From assembly GCA_035353175.1 (NCBI GenBank), contig DAOPZC010000002.1:1-64000 (forward strand): a stretch of 64,000 bases of DNA, given 5' to 3'. A program made the position numbers and the translations under genes. Below, one piece after another: positions 33,622-42,213 of this stretch. The notes beneath the pieces are model-generated. The model did no database searches, was not told the DNA's origin, and saw nothing but the letters and a program-made list of their open reading frames with translations. The stretch comes from DAOPZC01 sp035353175 (GTDB lineage: Bacteria > Verrucomicrobiota > Kiritimatiellia > RFP12 > UBA1067). The first letter of the stretch is position 1, and each line of letters opens with the position of its first letter.

Positions 33622-33667
33622 TTTCCCGTCTCCTTTTTGCTTTGCCGTTTCACCAATACTTGGGAGA

Positions 33668-33698
33668 ATATTAGCATAAAAGGCGGTGATAAGGGCAA
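33668..33698 (-). promoter_or_regulatory. Possible extended -10 promoter for the LamG pair
   Basis: Minus-strand TGCTAATAT (33668-33676) is an extended -10; TTGCCC (33693-33698) lies 19 bp upstream, longer than ideal. The leader to the TTG start is ~47 nt. Confidence 0.35.
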
Positions 33699-33746
33699 AT
33701 CCTAATTTGGGTCTCGGACCGGCGGCCACTGGCGTCGGGGCGGCTG

Positions 33747-33758
33747 AAACCGCGGTTT
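33747..33758. promoter_or_regulatory. 12-bp perfect palindrome AAACCGCGGTTT, operator-like
   Basis: A perfect palindrome with no loop lies in the divergent region, 40 bp before the double-propeller gene and ~125 bp before the LamG pair. A shared operator is possible; no other evidence. Confidence 0.3.
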
Positions 33759-33798
33759 TTCGGGTGTTCCATCGATAAACGAGCGAAAAAGGGGGGCG

Positions 33799-36700
33799 AT
33801 GATGAAGAACGGGATGGCCGCGTGGGCCTTTGGCGTGGCGGTGCTGGCGGCGTGGAGTGCGCCGGCGCTGGAGCGCCGCGGTGAGCCGATGGAAGGGAAT
33901 GGCGCGGCGATCGCGTATCTCGGCGAGGGGGCGTGCGACACGTTCAGGGCCGGGGCGGTGCTGTTCACGGACCGCAACTATACCGTCAGGGAGTGTCCCG
34001 CGTGGCTGGAGGGCAAGAAATTCCTGCGCGGCAGTATCGAGTCCGGGAGCCTGCGCGTGACGGGGGACGGCGTGCTGACGCTGCTGACGCCCTCGCCCGG
34101 GCATCCGCGCGCGGCGACACAGCACCGGCTGCTGGAGGCGCGCGGCTTCGCGTGGATCACAAACCCGGAGACGTTCCAGCTCTTCGGGGCGCAGCCGTTC
34201 GATCTCACGCGCGCCTACCAGAAACGGGTGAAGGCCGGCGAGCGCTTCCGCGTCGGCAAGTGGGCCGTGGTCGTGGGCTTCGAAGCGGTGACGCGGCCGG
34301 CAGAGGCCGCCAGACTGTGGCGCGAAAACAGGGGCGAACGGCTCTACAACGGCATCGTGTTGCCCGAAGAATGGCCGCCGCAGGCCATCGATCCGCGCGA
34401 CACCGCGCCGATGGCTGTGCCGTATCTGGCGTGCCCGCCGAAGGTCATCCCCATCGACGTCGGACGGCAGCTTTTCGTGGACGATTTCCTGATCGAGACC
34501 GGCACGCTCAAGCGCGTGTTCCACCAGCCCAAGAAATACGCGGGCAACCCGATCCTCACGCCGGAGACCGCGCTGGAACTGCACGGCGCGGAGAACGACG
34601 CGGCGGTGCCCAAGAGCGGCGGCGTCTGGTGGGATCCCGCCGAAAAGATTTTCAAGATGTGGTACGAGGCCGGCTGGATCGGCACCATCTGCTACGCGAC
34701 GAGCAAGGACGGGTTGAACTGGGAGCGCCCTTCGCTGGATGTGAACCCCGGCACGAACCAGGTGCTTCCGCCGGATCTGACGCCCGACTCGTGGACTGTC
34801 GTGCCGGACTGGGATGCAAAGGATCCGCTGCAGCGCTACAAGATGTTCATGCGGCCTCCGGGCGGGCAGATGCCTGGCGTGAGCATGACGTCGCCGGACG
34901 GCATCCACTGGACTAACCGCGTCTTCAGCGGCGAAACGGGGGACCGCAGCACCATGTTCTACAATCCCTTCCGCAAGAAATGGGTCTATAGCTTGCGGTC
35001 CGGTTTTCGCGGGCGCTCGCGTCACTACTGGGAGGCCGACGATTTCTTGAAGGGAGCAAAATGGGATTTGGATGGGCCCGTGGTTTGGGCGGCCGCCGAC
35101 CGCGACGATCCCAGAGATCCGGTTATCGGGCGTGTGCCGCAGCTCTACAACCTCGACGCCGTGGCCTACGAGAGCCTCATGCTCGGTTTCTTCGAGATTC
35201 ACCACGGGCCAGAAAACGACGTGTGCGAGAAGGCGGGCATTCCGAAGATCACGGACTTGAACTTCGCCTACAGCCGCGACGGCTTCCACTGGTCGCGCCC
35301 CGATCGCCGCGCGCATATCGGATCGGAGCGGCGCGACGTGTGGGACCGCGGCTACGTGCAGTCGCTCGGCAATCTTTGCTGTGTGCGCGGCGACACGCTC
35401 TGGTTTTACTACAGCGCGTTCCGCGGCGACACCTCCAAGACGAACGGCAATTGGATGAAGAACGGCATGTATGACCGCGGCGCGACGGGGCTGGCCTTCC
35501 TGCGGCGCGACGGATTCGCGTCCATGGAGGCGGGGTCGGAACCGGGCACGCTGACCACGCGCCCCGTCACCTTCGGCGGCCGCCGCGTGTTCGTCAACGC
35601 GGCCGCCCAAGGCGGCGAGGTGCGCGTCGAGATGCTGGACGAGGCGGGCCAGCCGATCTCGCCTTACACGCTGGGCAACTGCCGGCCGGTTTCGGCGGAC
35701 AGCACGCTGGCGGAGGTCGTGTGGAGCGGCGCGGAAGACGTTTCGGCCCTGCGGGGCAAAACGGTGCGTTTCCGGTTCAGCGTGCGTCAGGCCGCGCTTT
35801 ACGCGTTCTGGGTCAGCCGCGACGCGACGGGCCGCAGCGATGGCTATGTGGCGGGCGGCGGCCGGGGCTTCACCGGCATGACCGACACCGTGGGGCGCGG
35901 TGAGCTGGAGGCCGAGAAGCCGGATTTTTCCGATCTGACGCGCAGTCTGCTGCCGCCGGCGTGGGACGCGAAGGCCGCGGGCGACAAGGTGCTGGCCGGG
36001 TTGGTCACCGTGACCGCCCCTCAAGTGAAGGGCGCGCACGACGCGGAAATGGCGCTCGTCGGTGACCGCGCCTACGTGGTCGCCGAAGTGAACGACAAGC
36101 GGGCGGGCGAGAGCGCGGACTGGCCGGAGATTTACGTGGCGCTTGCCATCGTCAACCTCACGACGTTGGCGGTCGAAAAGATGATCCCGTTCGCCCGCGG
36201 CGGCCAGGCGTATGAGAACGAGACGCTGCCGGAGGGCGCGTGTTTCGTGCCTCGCATTCTTCAGAAGGATGCGGAGACGCTGCGCTGTTTCTTCGCGAGC
36301 GAACAGCCGGGCAAGCGTCAGGCGCAGACGTGGTACGCCGATTTCGACATGCGGAGCCTGAGCTTCGGCAAGCGGATTTTCCGGGCCAAGCTCAAGACGG
36401 CAGGGGGCGTTTTTGACATGCAACCCCAGCCTTTCCACGCCGATGCGGCGGCGCAGGGCTTCACCCGCAGGCCGGCGGATTTCGGACTTTATCTTTTCGA
36501 TTCGTTCAAGGTGTTCGACGGCCGGACTTATGTGGCGCTCAACAACTATCCGGGCGGGCAGAACGCGCTGGCCGTTGTGAATGACGCATTGGACACCTTC
36601 GAGGTGGTGGGGCATTACAACGGTTCGCCGGACGTGAAGCTGACCGAGTCGGCGGTGAACCGCCTGCCCGACGGCACGTGGCTCGCGGTCTGCCGCCAAG

Positions 36701-37062
36701 AAGGCGGCTCGCGCAACTACATCTTCACGCAGAGCGAAGACGGAAAGAGGTGGACGGCGGGCGAGTTCCGCACGGTGATTCGCAACGGCACGTCCTCGAA
36801 GCCCACGTTCGACAAGATCGGCGGCCTGTACTGGCTGGGGTGGCAGGAGGCCGGGGGCTCGAATGCGGTGAGCCGCTCCGTGTTCAACGTCGAGGTGTCA
36901 AAGGATGGCGCGAACTGGGCGCGCCGATACCGGTTCGTGACCGACAAATCATTCCAGTATCCGTGTTTTCGCGAGCACAACGGGAGCGTCTACGTGTGCG
37001 TGACGCAGGGAAATTCTGACGCCAGTCGCAAAGAGCGCATCATGTTCGGCCGCGTTGAGTGA
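33799..37062 (+). CDS. Exported double beta-propeller glycosidase-like protein (GH43/32-like plus sialidase-like)
   Basis: 1087 residues with a signal peptide (~1-24). After an N-terminal domain (~25-190) comes a five-bladed-propeller region (~210-600) with RQLFVDDFLIE, FHQPKKYAGNPIL, MWYEAGWIGTICYATSKDGLNWERP and FAYSRDGFHWSRP, typical of glycosyl hydrolase family 43/32-like proteins of PVC bacteria. A linker and beta domain (~600-700) lead to a second, sialidase-like propeller (~740-1087) with FTQSEDGKRWTAG and VSKDGANWARR. GGGGGG precedes the ATG. Action on sialylated or sulfated host or algal glycans is plausible; catalytic residues could not be assigned. Confidence 0.75.
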   Translation: MMKNGMAAWAFGVAVLAAWSAPALERRGEPMEGNGAAIAYLGEGACDTFRAGAVLFTDRNYTVRECPAWLEGKKFLRGSIESGSLRVTGDGVLTLLTPSPGHPRAATQHRLLEARGFAWITNPETFQLFGAQPFDLTRAYQKRVKAGERFRVGKWAVVVGFEAVTRPAEAARLWRENRGERLYNGIVLPEEWPPQAIDPRDTAPMAVPYLACPPKVIPIDVGRQLFVDDFLIETGTLKRVFHQPKKYAGNPILTPETALELHGAENDAAVPKSGGVWWDPAEKIFKMWYEAGWIGTICYATSKDGLNWERPSLDVNPGTNQVLPPDLTPDSWTVVPDWDAKDPLQRYKMFMRPPGGQMPGVSMTSPDGIHWTNRVFSGETGDRSTMFYNPFRKKWVYSLRSGFRGRSRHYWEADDFLKGAKWDLDGPVVWAAADRDDPRDPVIGRVPQLYNLDAVAYESLMLGFFEIHHGPENDVCEKAGIPKITDLNFAYSRDGFHWSRPDRRAHIGSERRDVWDRGYVQSLGNLCCVRGDTLWFYYSAFRGDTSKTNGNWMKNGMYDRGATGLAFLRRDGFASMEAGSEPGTLTTRPVTFGGRRVFVNAAAQGGEVRVEMLDEAGQPISPYTLGNCRPVSADSTLAEVVWSGAEDVSALRGKTVRFRFSVRQAALYAFWVSRDATGRSDGYVAGGGRGFTGMTDTVGRGELEAEKPDFSDLTRSLLPPAWDAKAAGDKVLAGLVTVTAPQVKGAHDAEMALVGDRAYVVAEVNDKRAGESADWPEIYVALAIVNLTTLAVEKMIPFARGGQAYENETLPEGACFVPRILQKDAETLRCFFASEQPGKRQAQTWYADFDMRSLSFGKRIFRAKLKTAGGVFDMQPQPFHADAAAQGFTRRPADFGLYLFDSFKVFDGRTYVALNNYPGGQNALAVVNDALDTFEVVGHYNGSPDVKLTESAVNRLPDGTWLAVCRQEGGSRNYIFTQSEDGKRWTAGEFRTVIRNGTSSKPTFDKIGGLYWLGWQEAGGSNAVSRSVFNVEVSKDGANWARRYRFVTDKSFQYPCFREHNGSVYVCVTQGNSDASRKERIMFGRVE

Positions 37063-37134
37063 CGCGCGTTCGCGTTTTGGTGATCGAGGGTCCGACCCCG
37101 AAATACGGGCCTGCAAAAAAAATTAAATTCCCTA

Positions 37135-37163
37135 TTGCATCCGGTCCGCCGTTCTGATAAATT
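37135..37163 (+). promoter_or_regulatory. Predicted promoter of the tRNA-Gly/tRNA-Lys unit
   Basis: TTGCAT (37135-37140) and TAAATT (37158-37163) are separated by 17 bp, ending 18 bp before the tRNA-Gly 5' end. Confidence 0.5.
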
Positions 37164-37181
37164 CACCCCCGTTCTTTTGAA

Positions 37182-37257
37182 GCGGGTGTAGCTCAATTGG
37201 TAGAGCGCGACCTTGCCAAGGTCGAGGTTGTGGGTTCGAGACCCATCACTCGCTCCA
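37182..37257 (+). tRNA. tRNA-Gly (GCC anticodon)
   Basis: A full cloverleaf with acceptor GCGGGTG/CACTCGC (one G-T pair), anticodon arm CGACC/TTGCCAA/GGTCG giving GCC, T-arm TGGGTTCGAGACCCA, and encoded CCA. Confidence 0.95.
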
Positions 37258-37266
37258 CTCGTTTAT

Positions 37267-37342
37267 GGGGGTGTAGCTCAGTTGGTAGAGCAAGTGACTC
37301 TTAATCACTGGGTCCAGGGTTCGAGTCCCTGCACCCCTACCA
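37267..37342 (+). tRNA. tRNA-Lys (CUU anticodon)
   Basis: Acceptor GGGGGTG/CACCCCT (terminal G-T pair), D-loop AGTTGGTAG, anticodon arm AGTGA/CTCTTAA/TCACT giving CTT, T-arm CAGGGTTCGAGTCCCTG, encoded CCA. It follows tRNA-Gly by nine bases and shares its transcript. Confidence 0.93.
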
Positions 37343-37353
37343 TAAAAATCTGG

Positions 37354-37387
37354 AAAGCCGACTGTTCGCAGTCGGCTTTTCTGTTTT
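37354..37387 (+). terminator. Intrinsic terminator of the tRNA unit
   Basis: AAAGCCGACTG/TTCG/CAGTCGGCTTT is an 11-bp perfect stem with a stable UUCG tetraloop, followed by a T-rich tail. Confidence 0.9.
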
Positions 37388-37442
37388 CATGGCAGGGGTG
37401 AATCCGATTCACTTCGCGCGCGTTTTTTGGTAAGAAGAAGCC

Positions 37443-38519
37443 ATGCGTTTCAAAGCGTGCAGATGGCTTTCCGTTTTTGTCCTGCTCGTGTTGCTGACCG
37501 CGTGGCAGAGCCGTCGGCTGGCGGGGGTGCGGCGTGAAGGCATGCCAGAAGCCTATGCCGGCTATACGTCCGACGTTCCGCCGGCCCTGAACTTCGTGAT
37601 CGCGGGCCTTGGCGGTTTCCGCGGCATCGTTTCCGAAATTCTCTGGTTCCGCGTCAACCGGCTGCAGGAAGAGGGGCGCTACCTCGAGCTCGTGCAGCTG
37701 GCAGAATGGCTCACCATGCTCGACCCGCACGCGGCCGAAGCGTGGGTCTACAACGCGTGGAACCTCGCTTACAACGTCAGCATCATGATGGTCCGCGACG
37801 AAGACCGCCTGCGCTGGGTGCAGAACGGGATCGCGCTGCTGCGCGATGAAGGTTTGCGGTTCAATCCGCGCGAGGCCATCCTCTACCGCGAGCTGGCGTG
37901 GCTTTATCAGAACAAGGTCGGCGATTCGCTCGACAGCGCGCATCTGGCCTACAAACTCAAGCTGGCCTCGACCCTGGCGCCCCTCGTCCATGCCGACGGC
38001 ACCGTGAACGCGACGGCGGAAACCCGGGCCGCGCTGGCCGCGCTGCGTCTTGATGCCGACCGCATGCTCGCGCTGGAGAAGCGCTTTGGCCCGCTCGACT
38101 GGCGGCTGGCGGAGTCGCATGCGGTTTATTGGGCAAGCCAAGGCTTGGAATTCGCGACGGGGTCGGAGCGGCTCATGTGCCGCAGGGGTGTCTATCAGCC
38201 GCTCATCGTCAGCGTGTTCAAAGGAAGGTTCACGGGCGATCTGGCGAAGGGGGAATGGAAAACCGAAAGCAACCCGGCGATAGCGCGTGCAACCTCCGAC
38301 TTTCTGGCCGAAACTTCGGCGCTTTTTCCTTCTCATACGCTTATAAATGTGTATATTAAATATCTAATTATGGCGATTCGGCTGCTGGACAGCGCCCAGC
38401 ATCAACAAGAGGCTAATGATCTGTATCAACGCTTGTTGCCGCTGTTGCCGCGCGATATGCAAAAAACGCCGACGCTCGAAGACATCGTGAAAGGATGGGA
38501 AATCAACAATGCCCGCTAG
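37443..38519 (+). CDS. Membrane-anchored TPR-like protein of unknown function
   Basis: 358 residues. A signal anchor (~8-22) is followed by ~335 extracytoplasmic residues, mostly helical and TPR-like (LQEEGRYLELVQLAEWLTMLDPHAAEAWVYNAWNLAYN, AILYRELAWLYQNKVGD). The block FRGIVSEILWFRVNRLQEEG is conserved-looking; I know of no characterised member. It overlaps the next gene by 11 bp, so the two are translationally coupled and probably act together. The last third of the gene has lower GC (around 38340) than the rest. Confidence 0.7.
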   Translation: MRFKACRWLSVFVLLVLLTAWQSRRLAGVRREGMPEAYAGYTSDVPPALNFVIAGLGGFRGIVSEILWFRVNRLQEEGRYLELVQLAEWLTMLDPHAAEAWVYNAWNLAYNVSIMMVRDEDRLRWVQNGIALLRDEGLRFNPREAILYRELAWLYQNKVGDSLDSAHLAYKLKLASTLAPLVHADGTVNATAETRAALAALRLDADRMLALEKRFGPLDWRLAESHAVYWASQGLEFATGSERLMCRRGVYQPLIVSVFKGRFTGDLAKGEWKTESNPAIARATSDFLAETSALFPSHTLINVYIKYLIMAIRLLDSAQHQQEANDLYQRLLPLLPRDMQKTPTLEDIVKGWEINNAR

Positions 38520-41055
38520 ACTCGTTTTCATTGCGGTTCTTTTTCTGGGGTTCGTGGTCATCGCCGAACAGTCCGCTTCCTCAACTCAACCCGCCCGGCC
38601 GACCGAAGCCCAGCTCAAAGCCGCCGCAATGAAACTGATTGCTTCGGCGCAGGCGGAGCCGGACGCCGAAGGTGTTCAAGCGATGCTGGCCTTTTCGCGT
38701 GACCTCTCGGCCCCTCCTGAGATCAGAAGCAGGACCATGGCCGTCTACGCCGTTACGCTGTTGATGCAGGGGAACACCAATGCCTTCACTCGCGTCACCC
38801 AGATCTTGGGCACCACGTTTCCCGATCAGGTCCCTTTAATAACGTTCACGCCAAAGGACTATATCGTCACCTGTGAAGCCTGCCGCGGAAAGGGCCGGAG
38901 AGAAACGGCCTGTTCCGCATGCCGGGGGGCGGGGGCGTGTAAAACGTGCAACGGCACACGGAGAACCGAGGGCGCGTGCGCGACCTGCCAAAGCAAGGGA
39001 CAGCTTTTTATGATGGGAGAGGCCGTTCGGAAAAATTACCTCAACCTCTTATCCGGTATTGTCACGGTCTGCCAAGAAAACGCCGATTACCCTGAATTGC
39101 TCAAAAAAGCCGAGAACGAGAAAAACATCGACGCGCGCATCCGTTTGCTCCAATCGCTGACCAACAGCTATGCACATCGCGCAGACGTGACGCAGGCGCA
39201 AAGCCTTCTCGGCGCGGCGCTCGCAACGCGCGTCGACAGCCCGGGCGCCACGACGGAGCAGAACGCGGAAGCCCAGTCCGAGCGCGACGTTGCCGAGCTG
39301 CGCAAACTCGCGAGCACAGAAAGCCCTGAAAAAGCAGGCAAGGCGCTCCGATCCTACTTGGCGGAACACCCCCAGTCGCCCGCGCGCCAAGAGCTTCAGT
39401 CTCTGCTGGACGGCTTAGCCGCAAAACAAACGAAGAAGGGGCTGGCCAGGAAGCCGTTGATCGGGCTGGCAACGCTCGTCTGCGTCTTGCCGCTCATGTT
39501 GATTGCCCGGCGCTTTTTGCAGCGGAACTCCGGCCGGGGCTTGAAGCCGCTGCCGGGCATGGGACACATCGACAAAACGAAATTCACCGATCCGCTCACT
39601 CTGACCGCACAAGACAGCCGGGCGCGTGCCGAGGGCACGCCATCGGGCACACTGCCGCCCGTCACGGGAGTCTCCAAACTCAGGCTCAAAGAACAGCCTG
39701 CCGAACCCGTCGCCGCGAAGGACTGGCTTCAGAACCGATATGCCCAGCCGCGCCCCCCGACTGTGCTTGAACGGTTGGGCGCTGCCGTCAAGCGGTTCGG
39801 CCTGGTGCTGGCCCTCGTGATCGTTTCCGTGTCCGTATTTCTGGCCATCCCGTTCCGGCGCTGGGATGATTATGCCGTCTGGCAGAACATCCAGGACGCA
39901 GTGACCGCTCTCGAGGCGCAGCCGGATTCCCTTCCTGCGCTACGGGACGTGCTGGCCGCAGCGGAAGCCGCGAACATTCTGTGGAGTCAGCCCAGCGGCG
40001 CGCGTCCGGATAAATGGTATCAAGGTGCTCAGCTCGAACGCTATGACGCAAGCTATGGGCTGATTCAGCTGTTGTCTTTAGGCAGCATTAAGCATGGCAA
40101 CGCGCCCCGTGGCATCAGCGAACTCGACCGGCTGCACCAAAGAACCGGAAGGGATTCGATACCGGGTTTCCCAAGCACTGGAGAAATCACAAAGACCTGC
40201 AAGCAATGTCAAAACGGAAAGACCTCAAAGAAGTGCGCAACTTGCGGGGGAGGCGGAAAATGCCCTCGTTGTGATGGGCGGGGGACGTTAACGGTGTCGA
40301 CATCAACGTCGGCTTTCCCGTTGACTGCCAAACTCGTCAATTCCAGAACCCCCAATAAGCCGAGTGGTGGAAAATCTGTTGTTCAACATAAGTGCCCGGA
40401 GTGCGAGGGAGGGGGAAAGTGCAGAACATGTGCCGGCGAGGGCCAGCGCGCGCAGATGTGTCAGGCCTGCGGCGGCAAAGTGACAATGGTCGATCTCGCG
40501 GCAGTTGCGCTCAACTTCCAAAACACGCTGCGAAGCGTCAATGAGACCGTCGCGAAAGGCATGGTGCGGCGACACGTCCTACACATCGCAGCCAACGTTC
40601 AGCGCGCTTTGTTGCTGAAAGGCGGAGAAGTGGGGCACGGCGTGTTGTCGGCGGTACACGGCGACGCGATCTTCGGCAACACGGATTCGCCCGCGGCATC
40701 CCTGCAATCCGCGCAGACCAACGGAAATGCCGCGGCTGTCGGTGAGAGCGGCCAGGACATCTTGACGGCCGCCGGCAAAACAGAGGCGGGCGATTTGCCA
40801 AAAGCGAAAGCCCCCGAGTTCTTCTTGCAGTGGACCCAAAACGAACAGCTGTTCGGCCCTTATTCGTTTATCAGCGACGCGCAGGTCGGGCCGGATACAA
40901 ACCCGTATACCCTGCACGTTGTCGCACCGGACTCGTTCACTTTGGAGTCGAAAAAGGAAAACAAAACGTACGGTCCGTTTAAGTTTCAGCAGAACGCCGT
41001 CGTCACGCTGGCATCCAGCACGTTCCTGCTTGTCTTGGAAAGAAACCCGCTGTAG
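38509..41055 (+). CDS. Membrane protein with two DnaJ-type CxxCxGxG zinc regions
   Basis: 848 residues. Signal peptide or anchor (1-19). The first zinc region (122-164) has four CxxC pairs (122/125, 135/138, 144/147, 157/160) in CxxCxGxG-like context, as in the DnaJ cysteine-rich domain. Membrane helices lie at ~316-336 and ~430-450. A second zinc region (~562-660) has six CxxC pairs (CKQC, CATC, CPRC, CPEC, CRTC, CQAC). A C-terminal ~80-residue beta domain (GPYSFISDAQVGPD; TYGPFKFQQ) follows. There is no J domain or DnaJ C-terminal fold, so it is not DnaJ. The function is unknown; thiol/disulfide or protein-binding roles at the envelope are inference. Confidence 0.75.
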   Translation: MPARLVFIAVLFLGFVVIAEQSASSTQPARPTEAQLKAAAMKLIASAQAEPDAEGVQAMLAFSRDLSAPPEIRSRTMAVYAVTLLMQGNTNAFTRVTQILGTTFPDQVPLITFTPKDYIVTCEACRGKGRRETACSACRGAGACKTCNGTRRTEGACATCQSKGQLFMMGEAVRKNYLNLLSGIVTVCQENADYPELLKKAENEKNIDARIRLLQSLTNSYAHRADVTQAQSLLGAALATRVDSPGATTEQNAEAQSERDVAELRKLASTESPEKAGKALRSYLAEHPQSPARQELQSLLDGLAAKQTKKGLARKPLIGLATLVCVLPLMLIARRFLQRNSGRGLKPLPGMGHIDKTKFTDPLTLTAQDSRARAEGTPSGTLPPVTGVSKLRLKEQPAEPVAAKDWLQNRYAQPRPPTVLERLGAAVKRFGLVLALVIVSVSVFLAIPFRRWDDYAVWQNIQDAVTALEAQPDSLPALRDVLAAAEAANILWSQPSGARPDKWYQGAQLERYDASYGLIQLLSLGSIKHGNAPRGISELDRLHQRTGRDSIPGFPSTGEITKTCKQCQNGKTSKKCATCGGGGKCPRCDGRGTLTVSTSTSAFPLTAKLVNSRTPNKPSGGKSVVQHKCPECEGGGKCRTCAGEGQRAQMCQACGGKVTMVDLAAVALNFQNTLRSVNETVAKGMVRRHVLHIAANVQRALLLKGGEVGHGVLSAVHGDAIFGNTDSPAASLQSAQTNGNAAAVGESGQDILTAAGKTEAGDLPKAKAPEFFLQWTQNEQLFGPYSFISDAQVGPDTNPYTLHVVAPDSFTLESKKENKTYGPFKFQQNAVVTLASSTFLLVLERNPL

Positions 41056-41119
41056 CGGCGCATCTCCGTTTCCGCGGCGGTGTTTCCGAAACAGGTTTTT
41101 CCTGGGCTTTAGCCAGGCT

Positions 41120-42196
41120 TCACAGAATGAGCATGCAGTCGCCGTAGCTGAAGAAGCGGTAGCGTTCGCGGACCGCTTCGCGGTAGGCGGCCATGATCCG
41201 CTCGCGCCCGGCCAGCGCCGACACCATCATGATCAGCGTCGATTGCGGCAAGTGAAAATTCGTCAGCATCGCGTCGGTCACCTGAAAGCGGTAAGGCGGG
41301 TAAATGAAAATCGTGCTGGAGCCTGCCGTCTGCACCACCTGCCCGCCATGTGCAGCCGCCACGCTTTCCAAGGTGCGCACGCTGGTGCTGCCGACGGCCA
41401 CCACACGCCCGCCTCGCGCCCGGCACGCCGCGATGGCGTCCACCGTCTCTTGCGGAACGGCGTAACGCTCGGGGTCCATGCGGTGCGCCTCGACCGTATC
41501 GGTCTTCACCGACTTAAAGGTGCCTGGCCCCACGTGCAGCGTGACCGCCGCGCGGCGCACCCCCTTCGCCGCCAGCGCGGCGAAAAGCGACGCGTTGAAA
41601 TGCAGCCCGGCTGTCGGCGCGGCCACCGCGCCGGTCTCTCTCGCGTAAATCGTCTGATACCGCTCGCGGTCGAGCCGCGTCTGACGCTCGTCGCCATGGC
41701 GGTGGATATAGGGCGGCACGGGCGTGAGCCCGTAGCGGTCGAGCAGGCTCATCAGCGGCGCCTCTGAGCGGAAGAGTACGTTCCACGATCCGTTCTCGCG
41801 GCGGGACACCATCTCCGCTTCGAGCTTCCCTTCGGCGAACGAGGCCTTCTGTCCCGGCCGGATCGGGCGACCGGAGCCGGTGATGCACGACCAGAAGGCC
41901 AGCTCTTTCGCGCTGTCCGCGTCCGGCGGCGGAGGTAAGGGGTCGAGCAGCAGCAGTTCCAGCGCGCCGCGCGTATCGGCCCATACGCCTTGGATGCGCG
42001 CGGGGAAGACGCGCGTGTCGTTGAGGACCAGCAGGTCTTTTGAATCCAAATATTCGGGCAGGTCCGCGACGTTGCGGTGCTCGAGCCGGCCGTCGGCGCG
42101 GTGCAGCACCATCATGCGCGATGTCCCGCGCTCGGCGGGAGGTTCCTGCGCGATCAGCTCGGGCGGCAGTTCGTAATCGAAATCGCTTGTCAGCAT
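41120..42196 (-). CDS. queA: tRNA preQ1(34) S-adenosylmethionine ribosyltransferase-isomerase
   Basis: 358 residues from the ATG at 42194-42196 (MLTSDFDYELPPELIAQEP). Conserved blocks include RMMVL, LLVLNDTRVFPARI, YQTIYARETGAVAAPTAGLHF, THVGPGTF-like LHVGPGTFKSV, and the C-terminal TNFHLPQSTLIMMVSALAG. It adds the epoxycyclopentanediol group to preQ1 in tRNA during queuosine synthesis. nadB lies 17 bp upstream. Longer frames upstream of this ATG are antisense reading. Confidence 0.95.
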   Translation of the reverse strand: MLTSDFDYELPPELIAQEPPAERGTSRMMVLHRADGRLEHRNVADLPEYLDSKDLLVLNDTRVFPARIQGVWADTRGALELLLLDPLPPPPDADSAKELAFWSCITGSGRPIRPGQKASFAEGKLEAEMVSRRENGSWNVLFRSEAPLMSLLDRYGLTPVPPYIHRHGDERQTRLDRERYQTIYARETGAVAAPTAGLHFNASLFAALAAKGVRRAAVTLHVGPGTFKSVKTDTVEAHRMDPERYAVPQETVDAIAACRARGGRVVAVGSTSVRTLESVAAAHGGQVVQTAGSSTIFIYPPYRFQVTDAMLTNFHLPQSTLIMMVSALAGRERIMAAYREAVRERYRFFSYGDCMLIL

Positions 42197-42213
42197 AACA
42201 GGTCGGGCCGCCC

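Noticed and set aside
33799..36699. Continuous minus-strand frame running from the LamG paralogue B gene through the double-propeller gene (1620 codons)
   Set aside because: The part above 33621 is the antisense of a gene with signal peptide, RBS and domain matches; its translation is Arg/Ala/His-rich without known domains. Only 31837-33621 is real.
38509..41055. Assignment as DnaJ
   Set aside because: No J domain and no DnaJ substrate-binding domains; only the CxxCxGxG zinc pattern is shared.
41080..41100. TGTTTCCGAAACA palindrome as a parS site
   Set aside because: It lacks the central CACGTG of parS and has odd symmetry.
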